Below, piece after piece: positions 7,941 to 11,713 of a stretch of 11,713 nt of DNA. The translations under genes and the position numbers were made by a program. Position 1 is the stretch's first letter. Each line of letters opens with the position of its first letter. The notes beneath the pieces are model-generated. The model did not search any database and was not told the DNA's origin. It saw only the letters and a program-made list of their open reading frames with translations. Origin of the DNA: Clostridia bacterium (lineage in GTDB: Bacteria; Bacillota; Clostridia; Christensenellales; UBA1242); NCBI GenBank assembly GCA_017618475.1, contig JAFZUF010000042.1, positions 1 to 11,713 on the forward strand, read 5' to 3'.

Positions 7941-9488
7941 TTACAACGCGCATTCGGTTTCCATCGTGCGCGAGCGCACCGCACTGTCAATCATGATTTT
8001 GGTAGCAAAGTCAACTGGACTAAATTTTTGTTGTGCCGGAGAGCCGTATTCGGGATCATAATAAATCGCACTGGTCAATCCTTCACGCGTATTTTCTTCG
8101 TCCATCAGCCCCGCTTTTTCTTCTAATGCCAACGCTTGGACACCGGTTAATGGCATACCCGCCAATTGCATTTTTCTGGCAAAAACATCAATTTGGCGAT
8201 GGTTAGCAATTACCGCGCTGTCACTGATTAAGGACGGTTCATGTACTCCAGTACTGTAAAATAATTTTACCACATAATCATTCCAACCAACATCTTTCAA
8301 TTGCGGTCGCAAACGTTCGAAATCAGCAAACGATTTTACTAAGTTTTTTTCAACCATCATTTTCATAATTGCGATTGCCTTATTGATGCCAATTTGAAAT
8401 TCTTCATCTTCAAAATCGGTTGAATTGGTGTGTTGCACAATGTTTAATTTTTCTTGTTTTGCTAATTCATAAAATTGTTTTGCACTTTCATCATCGCTCC
8501 AACCCCACATGCCAACATTTTCCGCACGATAACCCAATTGCGACAAAAACGGAGCCGCCAAGCCTTTAGAGTTTTCACCTTTATATCCCAAAACATGTAC
8601 CTGCGGGTTTAATTCTTTAACAGTTTCCACTTCATCGGCGGGACATAAAATCCAAGCATTTGTAGTTAAATCGATACCACCGCGTGTATAGGTATCATTT
8701 GGTTCCATGGAACCAATGCGTTCGTTCGCAATTTCATTAAACGGTTGCAAAATTGTATAATGGCACTTGTCCCAATTACCCCAATTATGCGAAGATACTT
8801 CGTCATTCATGGATACATGCATCGTGTTTCGGTCATAGGCGTATTTATATTCATATTCTTGACCGTCCAAAACAATCTTTGCCGTTTCTTCCACCTGGGC
8901 TTCGCTTAATGTTTCCAACTTATTACCCGTTGGCATAATATCCATTTTATGCACCGCACACAACGCGGCTTTGCCTTTGGTCAAATATTCACGTGGGCGT
9001 TCAAAAACATGATTATCACTTTCGTCTAACACCGGCGTAATTTCATTATCTTCCAACAATTGAATTGCTTCCACCGGTGTCATGCCAAGTTCCGCCAAAG
9101 TTTGCGCACGTTCTACCGCCCACCCTTGACTTTGTGCTTGTTCAATCGATTGTAAAATTCCACTTTGGGCAATCTGTTCACTGGTCTGCATTTCGGCAAT
9201 CGCAATTTCACTTTTCAACTTTGCGATTCTAGTGGGTAATGTTTTTAATTCGGCTAACTTAGCTTGATATTCACGATAGGCCTTACGATTGGTAACCAAA
9301 CGTTCAAATGCCGAAAATTGTTTTTTGCCGTGATAAGCACCAAGTCCACGGCGTTCTTGATTTTCCAAATCCCACAACTTATCTTTCAAAGTTCGCACTT
9401 CATCATACATCGCACTTTCTTGTTCTTTTAATCGTGCGACCTGCTCTTCCGCTTCCCGAAGTTTCAACCTTTGTACGTCATTAAACAT
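7941..9488 (-). CDS. 515-residue protein of unknown function with N-terminal coiled-coil module and a large globular region
   Basis: I cannot name this family. Residues 1 to about 116 are a charged coiled-coil module with FERLVTNRKAYR (61-72), shared with the 166-residue neighbour. Next is a short helical segment, LGMTPVEAIQLLEDNEITPV (about 132-151). A globular region follows (about 170-330) with mixed alpha/beta character and unusual conserved-looking stretches: NTMHVSMNDEVSSHNWGNWD, YTRGGIDLTTNAWILCP, and GYRAENVGMWGW. The rest is mainly helical. The density of Trp, His, Asn and Gly in the middle resembles a folded enzyme or ligand-binding domain, but no known active site is identifiable. 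There is no signal peptide or membrane segment, so it is probably cytoplasmic. There is no Shine-Dalgarno sequence; an extended -10 promoter ends 5 nt before the ATG. tRNA-Arg lies 55 nt upstream of the start codon. Base composition looks closer to the housekeeping genes than to the 697-residue gene. Confidence 0.82.
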   Translation of the reverse strand: MFNDVQRLKLREAEEQVARLKEQESAMYDEVRTLKDKLWDLENQERRGLGAYHGKKQFSAFERLVTNRKAYREYQAKLAELKTLPTRIAKLKSEIAIAEMQTSEQIAQSGILQSIEQAQSQGWAVERAQTLAELGMTPVEAIQLLEDNEITPVLDESDNHVFERPREYLTKGKAALCAVHKMDIMPTGNKLETLSEAQVEETAKIVLDGQEYEYKYAYDRNTMHVSMNDEVSSHNWGNWDKCHYTILQPFNEIANERIGSMEPNDTYTRGGIDLTTNAWILCPADEVETVKELNPQVHVLGYKGENSKGLAAPFLSQLGYRAENVGMWGWSDDESAKQFYELAKQEKLNIVQHTNSTDFEDEEFQIGINKAIAIMKMMVEKNLVKSFADFERLRPQLKDVGWNDYVVKLFYSTGVHEPSLISDSAVIANHRQIDVFARKMQLAGMPLTGVQALALEEKAGLMDEENTREGLTSAIYYDPEYGSPAQQKFSPVDFATKIMIDSAVRSRTMETECAL

Positions 9489-9493
9489 AATGT

Positions 9494-9522
9494 ATCATAT
9501 CACAAATGCATTGTTTTCACAA
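9494..9522 (-). promoter_or_regulatory. leaderless-type extended -10 promoter of the 515-residue gene
   Basis: On the minus strand TTGTGA (9522-9517), 17 nt, then TATGAT (9499-9494) preceded by TGA (extended -10). The ATG at 9488 follows after 5 nt (ACATT). No Shine-Dalgarno sequence. It lies just downstream of tRNA-Arg, so the protein gene need not rely on the tRNA promoter. Confidence 0.65.
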
Positions 9523-9543
9523 TTAGTACATTATTCGTTATTT

Positions 9544-9620
9544 TGGTGCGTCGTGAGGGAGTCGAACCCCCAACCGTTTGGTTCGAAGCCAAATACTCTA
9601 TCCAGTTGAGCTAACGACGC
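9544..9620 (-). tRNA. tRNA-Arg, anticodon TCG, with encoded CCA
   Basis: On the minus strand the 7-bp acceptor stem is GCGTCGT/ACGACGC. The D arm is GCTC...GAGT. The anticodon stem is TTTGG/CCAAA around the loop CTTCGAA, giving anticodon TCG. The T arm is GGGGG/CCCTC with loop TTCGACT. The discriminator is A, and CCA is encoded (9546-9544). It reads CGN arginine codons, CGA best. An unmodified-type TCG tRNA, rather than the ACG form many bacteria use, may mean that the CGN box is read by a UCG tRNA here; other tRNA-Arg genes would have to be known to say. Confidence 0.95.
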
Positions 9621-9635
9621 AAAAACGGTAATTAA

Positions 9636-9664
9636 GATATAGCAAAAAAGCCCGCACTTGGCAA
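9636..9664 (-). promoter_or_regulatory. promoter of tRNA-Arg, embedded in the upstream terminator
   Basis: On the minus strand TTGCCA (9664-9659; 5 of 6 consensus), 17 nt, then TATATC (9641-9636). Transcription would start about 9 nt before the tRNA. The -35 lies in the loop region of the DUF378 terminator hairpin, and the spacer contains its right arm and T tract. Confidence 0.6.
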
Positions 9665-9670
9665 GGCTTT
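9644..9670 (-). terminator. rho-independent terminator after the DUF378 gene
   Basis: On the minus strand the stem AAAGCC/GGCTTT encloses a 12-nt loop (TTGCCAAGTGCG), and six T follow the start of the right-arm tract. It lies 37 nt after the DUF378 stop. The stem is short, so efficiency may be moderate. Confidence 0.65.
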
Positions 9671-9707
9671 CTCCAGATGATTTTTTGACAAACAAATGAT
9701 TTTATTT

Positions 9708-9944
9708 TTACGCTGCTTTGGCGGTTTTGTTTTTCATCACCGTGCGCGCAATAACTGTCACTACCAACAACAGCGCCGACAACCCAATTAACGCATAAAC
9801 AATGCGCCCAATAACGCTGATTTGGGTACCAAACATTAAGACCATTAAATCAACACCGAATAAACCCGCAATTAAATAGTTCATTCCCCCAATTAACAGA
9901 ATCACAAACGCAATTACATCCACAACTTTCATTACTTTTTTCAT
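9708..9944 (-). CDS. DUF378 family small membrane protein
   Basis: This is a 78-residue protein with two predicted membrane helices: about residues 6-28, containing AFVILLIGGMNYLIAGLFG, and about 40-68, containing GRIVYALIGLSALLLVV. A basic C-terminal tail follows. The GGMNYLIAGLFGVDL core and the IVYALIGLSAL segment match DUF378 proteins, which are short inner-membrane proteins of unknown function found in many bacteria. A strong Shine-Dalgarno sequence, GGGGGAG (9958-9952), lies 7 nt before the ATG, in contrast with the Shine-Dalgarno-less genes around it. It starts 59 nt after the UvrC-like stop, and a candidate promoter overlaps that stop. A terminator follows, so it can form its own transcript. 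The family assignment is good; the role is unknown. Confidence 0.85.
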   Translation of the reverse strand: MKKVMKVVDVIAFVILLIGGMNYLIAGLFGVDLMVLMFGTQISVIGRIVYALIGLSALLLVVTVIARTVMKNKTAKAA

Positions 9945-9976
9945 TTTTTTTCTCCCCCGGTCATAGATTGCGCCAT

Positions 9977-10004
9977 TTTATATTTTTTATACCACGACCG
10001 TCAT
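9977..10004 (-). promoter_or_regulatory. candidate promoter of the DUF378 gene
   Basis: On the minus strand ATGACG (10004-9999), 16 nt, then TATAAA (9982-9977). It overlaps the stop codon of the UvrC-like gene. It would give a leader of about 25 nt that includes GGGGGAG. The -35 is only a partial match. Confidence 0.4.
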
Positions 10005-11128
10005 TATAGCCGAATTTTATCGCGCAAAGATTTATGATAAGTAATCGCAAACCGGTGGGCTTCATCACGAATACGTTGCAATAAACGTAAAGCGTAACTG
10101 TGATGTGATAAAACAAACGGTTCATCTTGTGTGGTGGTAAACACCAACTCAAATCGTTTTGCCAACGAAATATAAGTGATACCGTCCACCTTCGGTACCG
10201 CTCCTAATTGTCCCTTACCCCCGTCTATTACAATCACGTCTGGATAAGTCCATTCGTGGTGTTTCAAACGTCGTGTCAAAGTTTCTTGCATCGACAAAAA
10301 GTCATTATTACCCAAACCATGTTTAATACGGAAGCGACGATATTGACTTTTGTCCGCAGCACCATCAATAAAGACCACCATGGACGACACCACATATTCG
10401 CCCGCCGTATGGGAAATATCGTAACACTCAATCCGGCGCGGCGTTTTCTTTAACCCTAACACTTCGCCCAATTCCCGACACGCCCCCAACGTGAACGCAT
10501 TCGCATCTTCGGCGGTGGTTTGCACCCGCGCACGTGTCCTTAAACGATTGACCATTTGCAACACGTTACGATAAGCAATCGCCAATTCAAATTGTTGCAT
10601 CGCGCTGGCTTGCTGCATGCGGTTGGTCATCACGTCCACCACTTCGTCATAGCGTTTACCCGCCAAAAATTCGGCCGCCTGCACTGGGTCGTCGTGATAG
10701 ATACTGCGAATAATGTCCATCAAATATTTCACATAAATACCATTGAAATAGGGGCCATAAATTTGACCTTCCCCGCGGTTAGTACGCACCACTTGAATTT
10801 TACCATCGGGTGTTATTTGAATATAGGGAAACTTTTTATCATCTTTTAATAAAATATTATATTTCGGTTGGTGTTTATGAATTAAGTTGGCCTCCAAAAA
10901 CAGTGCATCATTTTCGGTGTTGACGATAAACCATTCTAAATCAGCAATGTGTGCCACCATTGCGGTTACTTTGGCATCATGTGCACCAATAAAATATGAA
11001 GACACCCTGTTCTTCAAATTTTTGGCTTTACCAATATAAATAATGTTTCCGCCACAATCCTTCATGACGTAAACACCGGGTTTTTTCGGCAAGGTTTTTA
11101 ACTTTTCCTTAATATTTATCATTGTCAT
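10004..11128 (-). CDS. compact UvrC-like nuclease lacking the middle region and C-terminal HhH domain
   Basis: UvrC makes the two cuts around DNA lesions in nucleotide excision repair. This protein has 374 residues, against about 590-620 for UvrC. Present in order are: a GIY-YIG nuclease domain (GVY 18-20, YIG 31-33, Arg41, Glu79); a UVR motif (about 158-195, FELAIAYRNVLQMV), the usual UvrB contact; and the RNase H-like nuclease domain (about 230-370), with YDISH (Asp237), VIDGGKGQL (Asp302) and RDEAHRFA (His358), so the usual catalytic triad is retained. Two parts are absent. About 120-130 residues normally between UVR and the RNase H-like domain are reduced to about 30, and the tandem helix-hairpin-helix DNA-binding end is gone. 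The frame stops with TAA right after KSLRDKIRL, and the 59 nt beyond show no HhH remnant. Cho proteins differ, since they lack the second nuclease. It has no Shine-Dalgarno sequence and diverges from ftsH. It may be the only UvrC or a specialised paralogue. Initiation may be at ATG 11128 or 11122. Confidence 0.88.
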   Translation of the reverse strand: MTMINIKEKLKTLPKKPGVYVMKDCGGNIIYIGKAKNLKNRVSSYFIGAHDAKVTAMVAHIADLEWFIVNTENDALFLEANLIHKHQPKYNILLKDDKKFPYIQITPDGKIQVVRTNRGEGQIYGPYFNGIYVKYLMDIIRSIYHDDPVQAAEFLAGKRYDEVVDVMTNRMQQASAMQQFELAIAYRNVLQMVNRLRTRARVQTTAEDANAFTLGACRELGEVLGLKKTPRRIECYDISHTAGEYVVSSMVVFIDGAADKSQYRRFRIKHGLGNNDFLSMQETLTRRLKHHEWTYPDVIVIDGGKGQLGAVPKVDGITYISLAKRFELVFTTTQDEPFVLSHHSYALRLLQRIRDEAHRFAITYHKSLRDKIRL

Positions 11129-11150
11129 TTGTCTATAAATAGTATATCCT
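11122..11150 (+). promoter_or_regulatory. leaderless-type promoter of ftsH
   Basis: TTGTCA (11122-11127), 17 nt, then TATCCT (11145-11150). The ATG at 11158 follows after 7 nt, with no Shine-Dalgarno sequence. The -35 overlaps the start codons of the divergent UvrC-like gene. TATAAA at 11134-11139 is an alternative -10 but lacks a -35. Confidence 0.5.
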
Positions 11151-11169
11151 AATATTTATGAACAACCAA
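11141..11169 (-). promoter_or_regulatory. promoter of the UvrC-like gene
   Basis: On the minus strand TTGGTT (11169-11164), 17 nt, then TATACT (11146-11141). The ATG at 11128 follows after 12 nt, predicting a leader of about 5 nt. The -35 lies inside the first codons of ftsH and the -10 overlaps the ftsH -10. Confidence 0.45.
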
Positions 11170-11713
11170 CAACCTAAAAAAAAGAAATTTAATTGGTGGT
11201 GGTTAGTCATTGGACTAATCGTCATCTTTTTGTTAATTAACTTGACCACTCCGACCACTAAGTTGGATACAATCAGTCAAGACGAATTCGAATCCGCCGC
11301 CGGCGTTAAACTTGTCGATGGTAACTACCAACAGGTATATGAAAGTAAAATATATGGAGTGTATAAAGTTGGCACCACCTATTATGTACTGTACAACGAA
11401 ACATACAATAGTTTAGATTTAGCCAAGCGCACGCAAATTGACAACGACAAAAATTATATTAAAACCTATGCCACAGCCACTGTTTATGACAGCACTAATC
11501 ACATACGCGCAATGATTGCCGCCACCAACATTACTTTTGAAGAAAGCGCAGTCCCCAGCAGTTGGACCGAATGGGTGATTCCGGTAATTTACATTTTAAT
11601 GTTCTTAGGCGTACTGTTCTTCTTATGGCGCGGCATGGCGGGTCGTAACGGCTTAGCCAACATGACCCAAAACCGCGCAACCGTGGTTTTCAATGGACCA
11701 ACTCGTTTCAGCG
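11158..11713 (+). CDS. ftsH: ATP-dependent zinc metalloprotease FtsH, N-terminal fragment
   Basis: FtsH is a membrane-anchored AAA+ protease that degrades membrane and regulatory proteins. Only the first 185 codons are present. After a basic start (NNQQPKKKKF) comes the first membrane helix (about 13-29). An extracytoplasmic domain of about 105 residues follows, containing SQDEFESAAG. The second membrane helix (WVIPVIYILMFLGVLFFLW) comes next. The cytoplasmic linker ends NGPTRFS at the right edge, which matches the point just before the DVAG segment that opens the AAA+ domain. The catalytic domains lie outside the window. The ATG is the first in frame and follows a promoter by 7 nt without a Shine-Dalgarno sequence. 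It is divergent from the UvrC-like gene with 29 nt between the start codons. Confidence 0.92.
   Translation, partial: MNNQQPKKKKFNWWWLVIGLIVIFLLINLTTPTTKLDTISQDEFESAAGVKLVDGNYQQVYESKIYGVYKVGTTYYVLYNETYNSLDLAKRTQIDNDKNYIKTYATATVYDSTNHIRAMIAATNITFEESAVPSSWTEWVIPVIYILMFLGVLFFLWRGMAGRNGLANMTQNRATVVFNGPTRFS

Noticed and set aside
7966..7979. Perfect palindrome GTGCGC-GA-GCGCAC near the 3' end of the 515-residue gene
   Set aside because: It lies in coding sequence, has a 2-nt loop, and no T tract follows on either strand, so it is not a credible terminator; it could be an operator but nothing else supports this.
9544..9620. tRNA-Arg as an integration site (att) for the adjacent unknown genes
   Set aside because: No integrase and no second copy of the tRNA 3' end was seen up to 5221; kept only as a question in the findings.
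10208..10849. Open frames on the plus strand inside the UvrC-like gene
   Set aside because: The opposite strand encodes well-conserved UvrC motifs throughout; these frames lack family similarity and ribosome binding sites.
1..11713. CRISPR arrays, insertion sequences, riboswitches and origins
   Set aside because: No spaced direct repeats, transposase genes, terminal inverted repeats, T-box or SAM-type leader folds, or DnaA-box clusters were recognised. The untranslated spaces are short, none over 300 nt without a gene.

Overview
The window looks like a piece of chromosome from a low-GC, Gram-positive-type bacterium (Bacillota or a Mollicutes-related gut lineage). This is inferred from four things: two lipoproteins with lipobox signals, one of them PrsA-like; CxxC repeats typical of surface proteins of gut Firmicutes; a DUF378 membrane protein; and AT-rich intergenic DNA with sigma70-like promoters. 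No genus can be named from the sequence alone. Every complete gene ends in TAA, and the standard code fits.

Layout, left to right. On the minus strand are the 5' end of a divergent metK and, just upstream of it, tRNA-Pro(CGG). Going the other way is a two-gene plus-strand unit: a lipoprotein with three 38-residue CxxC repeats, then argS. Converging on argS from the minus strand is a long series. Listed by coordinate it is: a PrsA-like foldase lipoprotein, a 697-residue protein of unknown function, a 166-residue coiled-coil protein, a 515-residue protein with the same N-terminal coiled-coil module, tRNA-Arg(TCG), a DUF378 protein, and a compact UvrC-like nuclease lacking two usual regions. A partial ftsH diverges from the UvrC-like gene and runs off the right edge.

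The most notable signal concerns gene starts. Six genes lack a Shine-Dalgarno sequence. They instead have a well-spaced promoter (17-nt spacer) whose -10 hexamer ends 5-12 nt before the ATG; in three cases it is exactly 5 nt. This predicts leaderless or nearly leaderless mRNAs. Four other starts (metK, the CxxC lipoprotein, argS, DUF378) have clear Shine-Dalgarno sequences, so two initiation modes appear to coexist. Some starts also carry tandem ATG-ACN-ATG codons.

The least understood block is 5221-9488: three adjacent minus-strand genes, each with its own promoter. They encode proteins without signal peptides, and two share a colinear N-terminal module of about 116 residues. They lie between housekeeping genes and next to a tRNA gene, but no integrase, transposase or direct repeat was seen.
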